Below are positions 8,437-17,486 of a stretch of DNA of 64,000 nucleotides, piece by piece (position 1 is the first letter of the stretch; every line of letters starts with the position of its first letter). Origin of the DNA: Streptomyces venezuelae (GTDB lineage Bacteria; Actinomycetota; Actinomycetes; Streptomycetales; Streptomycetaceae); NCBI RefSeq assembly GCF_008642315.1, contig NZ_CP029192.1, forward strand, positions 2,666,001 through 2,730,000, written 5' to 3'. The position numbers and the translations under genes are program-made. Below the pieces are notes generated by a model. It was not told the origin of the DNA and ran no database searches. It saw only the letters and a list, made by a program, of their open reading frames with translations.

Positions 8437-10113
8437 CTACTCCACGCCGATGAGCATGAGCGCCGACTGACGGCCGCCTCGGTAGACGACGGTGTCGACG
8501 GCCAGGTACGCCTCGCGCACGTGCTTCTCCAGGTGCTCGGCGACGGTGTCGGGCACGGACTCGCCGAGTACGAGCGTGACCATCTCGCCGCCCGCCGACA
8601 GCATGCGGTCGAGGACCGAGACGGCGGTGCGGGCCACCTCGGCGCCGATCACGGCCACGTCGCCGTCGATCAGGCCGAGCACGTCGCCGGTCTGGCAGAT
8701 GCCCGCCATGGTCCAGGACTGCCGCTCGGCGACGGCCAGTTCGCCGTAGCGGGTCGCGCCGGCCGCCGAGGTCATGGCGACGACGTCCTCGTCGAAGCGG
8801 CGGTCCGGCTCGTGCACGGCGAGCGCCGCGATGCCTTGGACGGCGGAGCGGGTGGGGATGAGCGCGACGCGTACGCCTTCGGTGCGGGCCTGTTCCGCGG
8901 CGGCGGCCGCGGTATGCCGCAACTCGGCGTCGTTCGGCAGGAGCACCACCTCACGGGCGTGGGCCCGCCGGATCGCGTCGACGAGCTCACCGCTGGCGGG
9001 CGGCTCCCCCACGCGCGTGGGCACGGTGGTCGCCCCGGCCTCCGCGTACAGTCCGGCGAGTCCCTCGCCGGGCACGACGGCGACGACGGCCCGCTGTGCG
9101 CGTTCCCTGGGCGGCTGGGCGGTGGTGTGCGGGGTGGTGGTGTGTGCGTCGTCCGCTCCGAAGTGGGTGATCCGGATGCGGTGGGGGCGGCCCGCCTCCA
9201 CGCCGGCCTCGACGGCGGCGCCCGCGTCGTCGACGTGGACGTGGACGTTCCAGAGCCCGTCGCCGCCGACCACGACGAGCGAGTCGCCGAGCCGGTCGAG
9301 GCGGGCCCGCAGCCGCGTGACGGCGGCGTCGTCCGCCTCCAGGAGGTAGATCACCTCGAAGGCGGGGCCGCTCTCGTCGCCGGGCACGTCCTCGCACTCG
9401 ACGGCCTCCACGCGTGCGTGGCCGTGGACCGAGCCCTTGCCGTGTGCCGCGCCCCTCGCCGTCAGGGGCTCGCCCGAGAGGGCGCCCGTCAGCGCCCCCA
9501 GGACCGCCACGAGCCCCCGGCCCCCGGCGTCCACGACCCCCGCGCGGCCGAGTACCGCGAGCTGTCCGGGCGTCGCCTCCAGCGCCGCACGGGCCCCTTC
9601 GTACGCCGCCCTGGCCACTGCCCCGCAGTCGCCGCCGGTGCCGGTCGCCGCGTCGGCGGCCGCGGTGGCCACCGTCAGGACGGTGCCTTCGACGGGGTGG
9701 GCGACCGCCTGGTACGCGGATTCGGCGGCCTGCCGCAGCGCGCGCTCCAGGACCGGCCCCTCGACGTGATCTGCCTCACCGCGGGGCACCCCATCGGCGC
9801 CGATGACCTGCGCCATCCCCCGCAGCAGCTGCGACAGGATCGTGCCCGAGTTCCCGCGGGCGCCGATGAGCGCTCCGTGCGCCATCGCGCGCACCGTCTC
9901 GGTCAGCGAGGGGAGGGCGGGTTCGTGGCCCGTGAACGCCGCGTCCACCGCCTGCGAGGCGGATTCCACGGTCAGGTAGAGGTTCGTCCCGGTGTCCCCG
10001 TCCGCGACCGGATAGACGTTGATCGAGTCGATCTCCTCGCGGGCCCTGCCGAGGGCGTCCAGAGCCAGTCGGCACCAGGCGCGCACCGCGACCGCGTCGA
10101 GGTTCTGCGGCAC
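8437..10113 (-). CDS. DAK2-domain protein, FakA-like (YloV family)
   Basis: A 558-aa protein whose N-terminal DAK2 domain (about 1-200) carries the nucleotide and Mg site: VYPVADGDTGTNLYLT near residue 40 and GARGNSGTILSQLLRG near 115. The C-terminal half (about 280-558) is the DegV-like/DAK1_2 domain. In Firmicutes the homologue FakA phosphorylates fatty acids bound to FakB. In actinomycetes the role is not established, and I see no fakB gene here. The GTG start at 10113 has AAGGAGG upstream. It is the first gene of the long minus-strand run and is divergent from rpmB. Confidence 0.88.
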   Translation of the reverse strand: MPQNLDAVAVRAWCRLALDALGRAREEIDSINVYPVADGDTGTNLYLTVESASQAVDAAFTGHEPALPSLTETVRAMAHGALIGARGNSGTILSQLLRGMAQVIGADGVPRGEADHVEGPVLERALRQAAESAYQAVAHPVEGTVLTVATAAADAATGTGGDCGAVARAAYEGARAALEATPGQLAVLGRAGVVDAGGRGLVAVLGALTGALSGEPLTARGAAHGKGSVHGHARVEAVECEDVPGDESGPAFEVIYLLEADDAAVTRLRARLDRLGDSLVVVGGDGLWNVHVHVDDAGAAVEAGVEAGRPHRIRITHFGADDAHTTTPHTTAQPPRERAQRAVVAVVPGEGLAGLYAEAGATTVPTRVGEPPASGELVDAIRRAHAREVVLLPNDAELRHTAAAAAEQARTEGVRVALIPTRSAVQGIAALAVHEPDRRFDEDVVAMTSAAGATRYGELAVAERQSWTMAGICQTGDVLGLIDGDVAVIGAEVARTAVSVLDRMLSAGGEMVTLVLGESVPDTVAEHLEKHVREAYLAVDTVVYRGGRQSALMLIGVE

Positions 10114-10212
10114 CTGTTCGCCTCCTTGACCATCCGGAATGGACGCAGCGTAGACCCAGCGTGAACGGAGGGCCCGGGGCGGGGGCCGGGCCGTCCGTGG
10201 TAGTTTCGTTGT

Positions 10213-10260
10213 ACCGAAGCAGTCGTTGTATGCTGCTTCGGTTGCCCGATACGCATCGGG
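10213..10260 (+). promoter_or_regulatory. Two adjacent perfect inverted repeats upstream of rpmB
   Basis: ACCGAAGCAG (10213-10222) pairs exactly with CTGCTTCGGT (10233-10242), with a 10-base loop. CCCGAT/ATCGGG (10245-10260) then forms a second hairpin. They lie in the 239-base gap between the divergent DAK2 and rpmB genes, about 90-140 bases before the rpmB start. They could be RNA leader hairpins or operator sites for either gene. There is no U-tract, so a simple terminator is unlikely. Confidence 0.55.
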
Positions 10261-10352
10261 CCATTCCTCCTGGCAACGCCACTTCGATCATTGCACTGAT
10301 CCCGGCATGCCGGGTTTAACCGTAAGTGCATCTGAAGTCTTTGGAGTGACCC

Positions 10353-10538
10353 GTGGCTGCCAACTGCGACGTCTGTGGCAAGGGGCCGGGCTTCGGCAAC
10401 AACATCTCGCACTCGCACCGCCGTACGCCCCGTCGCTGGAACCCGAACATCCAGCGTGTGCGTGCCGTGGTGAGCGGGACGCCGAAGCGCCTCAACGCTT
10501 GCACCTCGTGCATCAAGGCCGGCAAGGTCTCGCGCTGA
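10353..10538 (+). CDS. rpmB: 50S ribosomal protein L28
   Basis: A 61-aa basic protein, (M)AANCDVCGKGPGFGNNISHS, with Cys pairs CDVC and CTSC, so this is the zinc-containing (C+) form of L28. Streptomyces often carry a second, zinc-free rpmB elsewhere. The GTG start has GGAG seven bases upstream. It is a single-gene unit flanked by a hairpin-rich leader and a strong terminator. Confidence 0.97.
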   Translation: MAANCDVCGKGPGFGNNISHSHRRTPRRWNPNIQRVRAVVSGTPKRLNACTSCIKAGKVSR

Positions 10539-10567
10539 CGTCAGCGCGGCCACCTAGCTGGTTGCTG

Positions 10568-10604
10568 AAAGAGCCGGTCCTCCTTCGGGGGGACCGGCTC
10601 TTTC
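10568..10604. terminator. Bidirectional terminator between rpmB and thiD
   Basis: A 13-base GC-rich stem (GAGCCGGTCCTCC with GGGGGACCGGCTC) closed by a TTCG tetraloop and flanked by AAA and TTT. It lies between convergent genes and can serve both. Confidence 0.9.
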
Positions 10605-10627
10605 GTCTGTTCACGCGCTGATCACGC

Positions 10628-11416
10628 CTACTTGGACCGCCAGCCGTGGTCCACCGGGCCGATCCCGCCGCCGAGCGCGAACCCCTCGGCGATCGCCCCG
10701 GTCACGTACTCCTTGGCCGCCGCCACCGCCTCGGGCACGCCCTGCCCCTTCGCGAGCTGCGACGCGATCGCGCTGGCCAGGGTGCAGCCCGTGCCGTGCG
10801 TGTGGCGGTTGTCGTGCCGGGGGGCGCGCAGGACGTGCTCCTCCGAGCCATCAGTGAGCAGGTCCACGGCGTCGCCACGGAGGTGGCCGCCCTTGATGAG
10901 GACCCACTTCGGCCCGTACGCGAGGACGGCGTCCGCCGCGCGCCGCAGGCCGTCCTCGGAGTCCACCTCGACGCCGGTGAGCTGGGCGACCTCGTCGAGG
11001 TTGGGGGTCGCGACCGTGGCGGCCGGCAGCAGCTTCGTGCGGACCGAGTCCAGGGCGGACGCGGCGAGCAGCGAGTCGCCGTGCTTGGAGACCCCGACCG
11101 GATCGACGACCGCGGGCGCGTCCGTGCCCGCGATCAGCTCGGCGACCGTCTCGACCAGCGCTGCCGAGGCGAGCATGCCGGTCTTCACGGCCTGTACGCC
11201 GATGTCGTCGACGACGCTGCGGTACTGGGCCCGCACCGCCTCCACCGGCAGCTCCCAGAAGCCCTGCACGCCCAGGGAGTTCTGCGCGGTGACGGCCGTG
11301 ACGACGCTCATGCCGTGCGTGCCGAGGGCGAGCATCGTCTTCAGGTCGGCCTGGATGCCCGCGCCGCCGCCGGAGTCGGATCCGGCGACGGTCAGGACAC
11401 GCGGCGGGGCGGTCAT
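10628..11416 (-). CDS. thiD: Hydroxymethylpyrimidine/phosphomethylpyrimidine kinase
   Basis: Phosphorylates HMP and HMP-P in thiamine pyrophosphate synthesis. The 262-aa ribokinase-fold product begins [20 protein letters not shown] (substrate loop) and has [13 protein letters not shown] and the C-terminal anion-hole motif [12 protein letters not shown]. The ATG at 11416 overlaps the thiL stop by 4 bases, so thiL-thiD are coupled. A long upstream open frame is only the shadow of thiL. No TPP riboswitch is visible before this pair. Confidence 0.95.
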   Translation of the reverse strand: MTAPPRVLTVAGSDSGGGAGIQADLKTMLALGTHGMSVVTAVTAQNSLGVQGFWELPVEAVRAQYRSVVDDIGVQAVKTGMLASAALVETVAELIAGTDAPAVVDPVGVSKHGDSLLAASALDSVRTKLLPAATVATPNLDEVAQLTGVEVDSEDGLRRAADAVLAYGPKWVLIKGGHLRGDAVDLLTDGSEEHVLRAPRHDNRHTHGTGCTLASAIASQLAKGQGVPEAVAAAKEYVTGAIAEGFALGGGIGPVDHGWRSK

Positions 11417-12381
11417 TCGGTGTCCCCGTTGTCCCCGAAGTGGTCCCAGCCCTTGCTGGTCCACGGGGCGCCGTCCACGGTCACCTGGGGCAGCGCGGAG
11501 GGGTTGAGGACCTCGCCGATGACCTTCCAGCGGGCGGGCAGCTTCACGTCCGGCGGGAAGGTCGCCACGATGGCGTGGTCCTCTCCCCCGTTGAGCACCC
11601 ACTGGAGGGGGTCGACACCGACGGCCTGCCCGATGTCGTTCATCTGGGAGGGTACGTCGACGTCCCCGGAACGGATGTCGATCCGCACCTTGCTGGCCTC
11701 GGCGATGTGCCCGAGGTCGGCGATCAGGCCGTCGCTGACGTCCGTCATGGAGGTGGCGCCGAGGCCTGCGGCCGCGGGGCCCGCGTGGTACGGCGGTTCG
11801 GGCCTGCGGTGGGCCTCCACGAAGGCGCGCGGGGAGCGGAAGCCGCGGGAGAGCACGGCGTGCCCGGCCGCGGACCAGCCGAGCCAGCCCGTCACGGCGA
11901 CGACGTCGCCGGTCTGGGCGCCCGCGCGCGTGACGGGCTCGTGGTTGCGCAGGTCGCCGAGTGCGGTGATGGCCACGGTGATCGTGTCGCCGCGCACCAC
12001 GTCGCCGCCCACGACGGCCGCGCCCGCGACCTGGCACTCGTCCCTGAGGCCGTCCATCAGCTCGGTGGGCCAGCTCGCGGGGAGTTCGGCGGGCACGACC
12101 AGGCCGAGCAGCAGCGCGGTCGGCACGGCGCCCATGGCCGCGATGTCGGCGAGGTTCTGCGCCGCGGCCTTGCGGCCCACGTCGTACGCGGTCGACCAGT
12201 CGCGGCGGAAGTGCCGCCCCTCGAGGAGGATGTCGGTGCTCGCCACGACCCTGCGGTCCGGGGCGGTCACGACCGCCGCGTCGTCGCCCGGGCCGAGCCG
12301 TACGGCCGGCGTGGAGGTGAGCCGTGAAGTGAGCTCTCTGATGAGCCCGAACTCCCCCAACTCGCCCACGGATCCCTTCAC
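11413..12381 (-). CDS. thiL: Thiamine-monophosphate kinase
   Basis: Converts thiamine phosphate to thiamine pyrophosphate with ATP. The 322-aa AIR-synthase-like protein starts (GTG) with [14 protein letters not shown] and has the family signatures [35 protein letters not shown] and ALGDL. Motifs and length are complete. It is the first gene of a two-gene operon with thiD and is divergent from the Lrp-domain gene. Confidence 0.95.
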   Translation of the reverse strand: MKGSVGELGEFGLIRELTSRLTSTPAVRLGPGDDAAVVTAPDRRVVASTDILLEGRHFRRDWSTAYDVGRKAAAQNLADIAAMGAVPTALLLGLVVPAELPASWPTELMDGLRDECQVAGAAVVGGDVVRGDTITVAITALGDLRNHEPVTRAGAQTGDVVAVTGWLGWSAAGHAVLSRGFRSPRAFVEAHRRPEPPYHAGPAAAGLGATSMTDVSDGLIADLGHIAEASKVRIDIRSGDVDVPSQMNDIGQAVGVDPLQWVLNGGEDHAIVATFPPDVKLPARWKVIGEVLNPSALPQVTVDGAPWTSKGWDHFGDNGDTE

Positions 12382-12593
12382 CGAGTCTCACCATGCCCTT
12401 TCAAGCTGCCCGGCCCCCGGTCGCGAGCCGTCTCTGTCGTCGGTACGGTCGACGTGACCGTCAACTTCTGTTGTCCGTCCACCGCGATGTGCGCGCCACA
12501 GGTCGCCCGGGTCTCCCCGCGGCGAGCGGCGACGCGGTACCGTGGCGTCCCTTTCTCCCCCCACATGATCCTCGTGGCCGCCCTGGAGGTTCC

Positions 12594-12827
12594 GTGGTAC
12601 AGGCGTACATCCTGATCCAAACAGAGGTCGGCAAGGCGTCGACCGTCGCCGAGCTGATCGGCAAGATCCCGGGAGTGATCCAGGCCGAGGACGTGACCGG
12701 TCCCTACGATGTCATCGTGCGCGCCCAGGCGGACACGGTGGACGAACTCGGTCGCATGGTGGTCGCCAAGGTCCAGCAGGTGGATGGCATCACCAGAACC
12801 CTGACCTGCCCGGTCGTGCACTTGTAG
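12594..12827 (+). CDS. Lrp/AsnC ligand-binding (RAM) domain protein
   Basis: A 77-aa stand-alone RAM domain (VVQAYILIQTEVGKASTVAE ... DVIVRAQADTVDELG) without a helix-turn-helix. Such proteins may bind amino acids or modulate full-length Lrp proteins; their role in Streptomyces is not settled. The frame is open further upstream, but GGAGGT lies just before GTG 12594, which fixes the start. Confidence 0.88.
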   Translation: MVQAYILIQTEVGKASTVAELIGKIPGVIQAEDVTGPYDVIVRAQADTVDELGRMVVAKVQQVDGITRTLTCPVVHL

Positions 12828-12847
12828 CCCCCGTCTACCCTGGCCCG

Positions 12848-13345
12848 GTGAACATCCCCCACCTCCGGCGCCGCTGCCTCACAGGAATGTCCGCCCTCGC
12901 CCTGTCGATCACGACAGCTGCCTGTTCAGGTACGGACGACGAGGCGTCAGTGGTGGTTCCGTCCCCGGACGCGAAGGCCGCGAGTCTCTGCCGGGACCTG
13001 CACGAACAGCTGCCGGAAAAGGTCGACGGGCTGGGGCGCACCGACCCCGGGCCGAAGTCCGACCTGACCGCGGGGTGGGGAGACCCGGCGATCATACTGC
13101 GCTGCGGCGTGCCGCGGCCCCCCAAGATGATCGACCTCTCCTACGCACCGAAGAACGGCGTGAAGGTGAACGGCGTAGCCTGGCTCCTGGAGAAGCGTGA
13201 CGACGGTTCGTACACCTTCACGACCGGTGCGCGCCTCGCCTACGTGGAGGTGACACTGCCGAAGGAGCGTACTGGGGGCGGCCTGGGTCCGCTCACGGAC
13301 TTCGCCGCCCCCATCAAGAAGACCGTCCCCAAGGGGATCGCCTGA
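12848..13345 (+). CDS. DUF3515 lipoprotein
   Basis: A 165-aa protein with a lipoprotein signal peptide: basic N-terminus (NIPHLRRR), hydrophobic core and lipobox TAAC, with Cys at about residue 26. The rest matches DUF3515, a family I know only from actinomycetes and of unknown function. TACCCT lies 6 bases before GTG 12848 and there is no ribosome binding site, so the mRNA is probably leaderless. It converges with ddlA. Confidence 0.82.
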   Translation: MNIPHLRRRCLTGMSALALSITTAACSGTDDEASVVVPSPDAKAASLCRDLHEQLPEKVDGLGRTDPGPKSDLTAGWGDPAIILRCGVPRPPKMIDLSYAPKNGVKVNGVAWLLEKRDDGSYTFTTGARLAYVEVTLPKERTGGGLGPLTDFAAPIKKTVPKGIA

Positions 13346-13368
13346 GCCTCGAAGACAGGCTCTGAGCG

Positions 13369-14526
13369 CTAGCGCAGGCCCGTGGAGCGGTTCAGGGCCG
13401 CCTGGATGAGCCGGTCCACCAGCTCGGGGTAGCTGACGCCGCTCTTCTCCCACATCTGCGGGTACATCGAGATGGGCGTGAAGCCCGGCATCGTGTTGAT
13501 CTCGTTGATCACGAACCGGCCGTCCTCGGTGAGGAAGAAGTCCGCGCGCACCAGGCCCTCGCAGGACGCCGCCTCGAACGCCTCGACGGCGAGCCGCTGG
13601 ATCTCCGCGGTCTCGTCGGGCGTCAGCGGGGCGGGCACGATCCCGGGCGCCGAGTCGATGTACTTCGCCTCGAAGTCGTAGTAGTCGTGCGCCTGTACGG
13701 GCGGGATCTCGGCGGGGACGCTCGCGCGCGGGCCGTCCTCGAACTCCAGGACGCCGCACTCGATCTCGCGGCCGCGCAGCAGCGCCTCGACGAGGATCTT
13801 CGGGTCGTGGTGCTGGGCCTCGGCGATGGCCTCGTCGAGGCCTTCGAAGGAGTCGACCTTCGTGATGCCGATCGAGGAGCCCGCGCGCGCGGGCTTGATG
13901 AACAGCGGGAAGCCGTGCTCGCCCGCGAAGTCCGCGATGCGCCGGCGGGCGCCCTCTTCGTCCTGCTGCCACTCGCGCGGGCGGATCACCAGGTACGGGC
14001 CGACGTTCAGCCCGAAGGAGGAGAACACCCGCTTCATGTAGTCCTTGTCCTGGCCGACGGCCGAGGCGAGGACTCCGGAGCCGACGTAGGGCACTCCGGA
14101 GAGTTCGAGCAGGCCCTGGAGGGTGCCGTCCTCTCCGTAGGGACCGTGCAGCATCGGGAAGACGACGTCGACCTCGCCGAGCGCCTTGGGCACGGAGCCG
14201 GGCTCGCTGTAGACGACCTCGCGGTTGCCGGGGTCCAGGGGCAGCACCACGCCGCCCTCCACGGAGTCGGCGAGGTCGGAGACGTTCGGCATCGTGCGGT
14301 CGGCGATGGCCATCCGCTCGGGCTCGTCGGCGGTGAGCGCCCACCGGCCGTCCGTGGTGATGCCGATCGGCAGGACGTCGTACTTGGTGCGGTCGATGGC
14401 GCGCAGCACGGCACCGGCCGTGACGACGGAGATGCCGTGCTCCGAGCTGCGGCCGCCGAACACGACGGCCACGCGCGGCTTGCGGAGCGGCTGCTCAGGG
14501 CTCTGGGGGAGGTTCTCGCTGCTCAT
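13369..14526 (-). CDS. ddlA: D-alanine--D-alanine ligase
   Basis: Joins two D-Ala to make the peptidoglycan precursor dipeptide. The 385-aa ATP-grasp protein has FGGRSSEHGISVVTAGAVL, LHGPYGEDGTLQGLLE, PARAGSSIGITKV and the metal-binding INEINTMPGFTPISMYP. The omega-loop has the normal D-Ala type and nothing indicates a D-lactate or D-Ser ligase. It is probably a single unit, 45 bases downstream of gpsA. Confidence 0.95.
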   Translation of the reverse strand: MSSENLPQSPEQPLRKPRVAVVFGGRSSEHGISVVTAGAVLRAIDRTKYDVLPIGITTDGRWALTADEPERMAIADRTMPNVSDLADSVEGGVVLPLDPGNREVVYSEPGSVPKALGEVDVVFPMLHGPYGEDGTLQGLLELSGVPYVGSGVLASAVGQDKDYMKRVFSSFGLNVGPYLVIRPREWQQDEEGARRRIADFAGEHGFPLFIKPARAGSSIGITKVDSFEGLDEAIAEAQHHDPKILVEALLRGREIECGVLEFEDGPRASVPAEIPPVQAHDYYDFEAKYIDSAPGIVPAPLTPDETAEIQRLAVEAFEAASCEGLVRADFFLTEDGRFVINEINTMPGFTPISMYPQMWEKSGVSYPELVDRLIQAALNRSTGLR

Positions 14527-14571
14527 ATCGCGTTGAGAGTACCCGTTGGTCCCGAAGTAGTCAGGCGTGCC

Positions 14572-15600
14572 TCAGCGGCGCTCGGGCTTGGCACTGCGCG
14601 ACATGAGGTCCTTGAGGGCGACCATCGGGGGTGTGCCCTCGTGCACGATGCCCACGACGGTCTCCGTGATCGGCATGTCGACGCCGTGCCTGCGGGCCAG
14701 ATCGAGCACGGACTCGCAGGACTTGACGCCCTCGGCGGTCTGCTTGGTGACCGCGATGGTCTCCTCCAGGGTCATGCCCTTGCCGAGGTTGGTGCCGAAG
14801 GTGTGGTTGCGCGACAGCGGCGAGGAGCAGGTGGCCACCAGGTCGCCCAGGCCCGCGAGTCCGGAGAACGTCAGCGGGTCGGCGCCCATGGCGAGGCCGA
14901 GCCGGGTGGTCTCGGCGAGGCCGCGCGTGATGAGCGATCCCTTGGCGTTGTCCCCGAGGCCCATGCCGTCCGCGATGCCCACGGCGAGGCCGATGACGTT
15001 CTTGACGGCGCCGCCGAGTTCGCAGCCGACGACGTCGGTGTTCGTGTACGGGCGGAAGTACGGCGTGTGGCAGGCCGTCTGGAGACGCTGCGCGACGGCT
15101 TCGTCCCGGCAGGCGACCACGGCGGCGGCGGGCTGCCGCGCGGCGATCTCACGGGCCAGGTTGGGTCCGGTGACGACGGCGACGCGGTCCGAGGGGACCT
15201 TCGTGACGTCCTCGATCACCTCGCTCATCCGCATGGCGGAGCCCAGTTCGACGCCCTTCATGAGGGAGACGAGGACGGTCTCGGGGGCCAGCAGCGGCGC
15301 CCACTCGGCGAGGTTGCCGCGCAGCGTCTGCGAGGGCACGGCGAGGACCGTGAAGTCGGCGTCGGCCGCGGCCTCCGCGGGGTCGGAGGTCGCCCGGAGG
15401 TTCTCGGGGAGCCGCACGCCGGGGAGGTAGTCCGGGTTGGTCCGCGTGGAGTTGACGGCGTCGGCGAGTTCGGTGCGGCGGCCCCACAGGGTGACGTCGC
15501 AGCCCGCGTCGGCGAGCACCATGCCGAAGGCCGTACCCCAGGAGCCCGTTCCGAAGACGGCGGCCTTCACGGGGCGCGCCGAGTTCACGGGGTTCGTCAC
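14572..15600 (-). CDS. gpsA: Glycerol-3-phosphate dehydrogenase [NAD(P)+]
   Basis: Reduces dihydroxyacetone phosphate to sn-glycerol 3-phosphate for phospholipid synthesis. The 342-aa product has the NAD site VFGTGSWGTAFG near residue 14, the GPN/L-A-R-E-I motif (VTGPNLAREIA) and the catalytic-domain motif ELGGAVKNVIGLAVG. GTG 15600 overlaps the plsC stop by 4 bases, so acyltransferase and dehydrogenase are co-translated, a sensible pairing in early phospholipid synthesis. Confidence 0.95.
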   Translation of the reverse strand: MTNPVNSARPVKAAVFGTGSWGTAFGMVLADAGCDVTLWGRRTELADAVNSTRTNPDYLPGVRLPENLRATSDPAEAAADADFTVLAVPSQTLRGNLAEWAPLLAPETVLVSLMKGVELGSAMRMSEVIEDVTKVPSDRVAVVTGPNLAREIAARQPAAAVVACRDEAVAQRLQTACHTPYFRPYTNTDVVGCELGGAVKNVIGLAVGIADGMGLGDNAKGSLITRGLAETTRLGLAMGADPLTFSGLAGLGDLVATCSSPLSRNHTFGTNLGKGMTLEETIAVTKQTAEGVKSCESVLDLARRHGVDMPITETVVGIVHEGTPPMVALKDLMSRSAKPERR

Positions 15601-16376
15601 TTGCTGTCCTCCGAGGTGCTCTCCGCGGAGCCACGAGCGGTTCCGCGGTCTGCCTTGCGTCGTTGTTCCAGCCGTGCCCTGCGCGGGTCGTACGGCGTAT
15701 CGGGGGCCTTCTCGCCCCTGACCTCCTCCAGGAGTTCGGTGATCGCGGCCATGATGGTCTCGGTCACCTCGCGCAGCACGTCGGGCGTCGGCTCCTTGTC
15801 GTAGAAGCGCGACAGGTCGACCGGTGCTCCCGCCTTCACCTGGAGGGTCTTGCGCGGGAAGAAGGCGGGCTTCTTGCTGTACGGCGGCAGGGCGAGGTTG
15901 GCGCCCCACTGGGCGACGGGGATCACCGGGCACTTGGTCTTGAGGGCGACCCGCGCGGCACCGGACTTGGCCGTCATCGGCCACATGTCGGGGTCCCTGG
16001 TGAGGGTGCCCTCGGGGTAGAAGGCGACGCACTCGCCGCGCTCGATGGCGTCGACGGCGGCACGGAAGGCGTCGAGGGCGTTCGTCGTCTCGCGGTAGAC
16101 CGGGATCTGGCCCGTGCCCTTCATGACCTTGGCGACGAAGCCGCCCTTGAAAAGACCGTCCTTCGCCAGGAAACGCGGCACCCGTCCGGTGTTGTACTGG
16201 TAGTGCGCGTAGGAGAACGGGTCGATATGCGAGTTGTGATTCACCGCCGTGATGAATCCTCCGTCGGCCGGAATGTGTTCCATTCCACGCCAGTCCCGCT
16301 TGAACAGAACCACGAGCGGCGGTTTAGCGATGACCGCCGCCAGGCGGTACCAGAAGCCGATTCTGCGGCGGGACAC
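15597..16376 (-). CDS. plsC: 1-acyl-sn-glycerol-3-phosphate acyltransferase
   Basis: Acylates lysophosphatidate to phosphatidate at the membrane. The 259-aa product contains the acyltransferase motif NHNSHIDPF (NHxxxxD), the FYPEGTLTRD block (EGTR-type) and a hydrophobic N-terminal segment. The C-terminus is basic and Arg-rich. GTG 16376 has GGAGGAAGG 7 bases upstream, deciding the start over longer open frames. It is coupled to gpsA. Confidence 0.92.
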   Translation of the reverse strand: MSRRRIGFWYRLAAVIAKPPLVVLFKRDWRGMEHIPADGGFITAVNHNSHIDPFSYAHYQYNTGRVPRFLAKDGLFKGGFVAKVMKGTGQIPVYRETTNALDAFRAAVDAIERGECVAFYPEGTLTRDPDMWPMTAKSGAARVALKTKCPVIPVAQWGANLALPPYSKKPAFFPRKTLQVKAGAPVDLSRFYDKEPTPDVLREVTETIMAAITELLEEVRGEKAPDTPYDPRRARLEQRRKADRGTARGSAESTSEDSK

Positions 16377-16531
16377 TCGGACACCTTCCTCCATGAACCT
16401 GGTCGGCCGCACAAGTGTCGCCCCAGGCTGCCTGTCTGTCGAGAACACCGTACGCCCACCCCTTCCCGGCCACCCCGTGCACCGGCCCTCCAGCAGGTCA
16501 CAATGGGCGCGAGGCGAAGGACGGAGCGCGC

Positions 16532-17167
16532 GTGCAGTGGACCCTGGTGATACCCCTGAAGCCGCTGGCGCGCGCCAAGAGCAGGCTCGCCGCCGCCTCC
16601 GGGGACGGTCTCCGGCCCGGCCTGGCCCTGGCGTTCGCGCAGGACACCGTGGCCGCCGCGGCGGCCTGCCGGGCGGTACGGGATGTGGTGGTCGTCACGG
16701 ACGACGCCCTGGCGGGTCGTGAGCTCGCCGCGCTGGGCGCCCGGATCGTGCCGGACGAGCCGGGAGAGGGCCTGAACGCCGCTCTGGCGCACGGAGCGGC
16801 GTTCGTGCGTGCCGCGTGGCCGAAAGCGCCCGTGGCGGCCCTGAACGCCGATCTGCCGGCGCTGCGCCCGGTGGAATTGGCGCGGGCCCTTGACGGTGCC
16901 GTCCCATTTCCCCGCGCATTCCTTCCTGATGCCGAAGGAATCGGCACGACGTTGCTGTGCGCGGGGCCGGGTGCGGAATTGCGTCCCGCATTCGGAACGG
17001 ACTCGCGGGCCCGGCACGCGGCGTCGGGCGCCCTGGAACTCTCGCTCGACGGCGTGGATTCCGTACGCCGGGACGTGGACACCGGAGAGGACCTGCGCGC
17101 CGCTCTCGTGCTCGGTGTGGGGCCCCGCACCGCCGAGACCGCGGCGGGCCTGCTCATTGCCGACTGA
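16532..17167 (+). CDS. cofC: 2-phospho-L-lactate / phosphoenolpyruvate guanylyltransferase (F420 synthesis)
   Basis: The family activates 2-phospho-L-lactate (archaea) or phosphoenolpyruvate (mycobacterial FbiD) with GTP, the first step in building the coenzyme F420 side chain. The 211-aa product starts (GTG) VQWTLVIPLKPLARAKSRLA, the NTP-transferase signature. VVVVTDD and ALNADLPALRP follow, with the metal-binding Asp. The fbiA/fbiB genes are not in this window. GGACGGAG lies before the start. The Streptomyces substrate cannot be told from sequence alone. Confidence 0.9.
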   Translation: MQWTLVIPLKPLARAKSRLAAASGDGLRPGLALAFAQDTVAAAAACRAVRDVVVVTDDALAGRELAALGARIVPDEPGEGLNAALAHGAAFVRAAWPKAPVAALNADLPALRPVELARALDGAVPFPRAFLPDAEGIGTTLLCAGPGAELRPAFGTDSRARHAASGALELSLDGVDSVRRDVDTGEDLRAALVLGVGPRTAETAAGLLIAD

Positions 17168-17195
17168 GTACGCCGAACTGAGTACGCTGCCTTCC

Positions 17196-17399
17196 ATGCA
17201 GGCGACCGCGTACACGTATGACTCCGAGACCCGCAGCGGCAGTGTGCTGCTCGACGACGGGACTCCGGTGCCCTTCGAGGCCCCCGCGTTCGACGCGGGC
17301 GGGCTGCGGCTGCTGCGGCCGGGGCAGCGGGTGCGTATCGAGGCCGAGGGCGAGGGCGAGGCGCGCCGCATCACCCTGGTGACCCTGCAGACGTTCTGA
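17196..17399 (+). CDS. Small conserved protein, CspA/OB-like fold
   Basis: A 67-aa acidic protein (MQATAYTYDSETRSGSVLLD ... LLRPGQRVRIEAEGEGEARR) resembling a shortened cold-shock or OB beta-barrel; the RNA-binding RNP motifs are not clear. TACGCT lies 7 bases before the ATG and no ribosome binding site is seen, so it is likely leaderless. A 10-base direct repeat CTGAGTACGC (17164-17173, 17178-17187) covers this promoter. Its function is unknown. Confidence 0.75.
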   Translation: MQATAYTYDSETRSGSVLLDDGTPVPFEAPAFDAGGLRLLRPGQRVRIEAEGEGEARRITLVTLQTF

Positions 17400-17432
17400 G
17401 ACGTCCGGGGACAGCGGGCCGGGCACACGACG

Positions 17433-17464
17433 CGGGCCGGGCTCCCCCGTGGGAGTCCGGCCCG
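17433..17464. terminator. Terminator hairpin downstream of hupS
   Basis: A 14-base stem, CGGGCCGGGCTCCC against GGGAGTCCGGCCCG with one mismatch and a CCGT loop. It lies between the convergent 67-aa gene and hupS. There is no clear U-tract, as is common in Streptomyces. Confidence 0.75.
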
Positions 17465-17486
17465 GCGCGTGAGTGCCCTCGTGCCC

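Noticed and set aside
13344..13362. Hairpin GAGCCT/AGGCTC between the DUF3515 gene and ddlA as a terminator
   Set aside because: The 6-base stem is weak, with no U-tract, so support is too poor.
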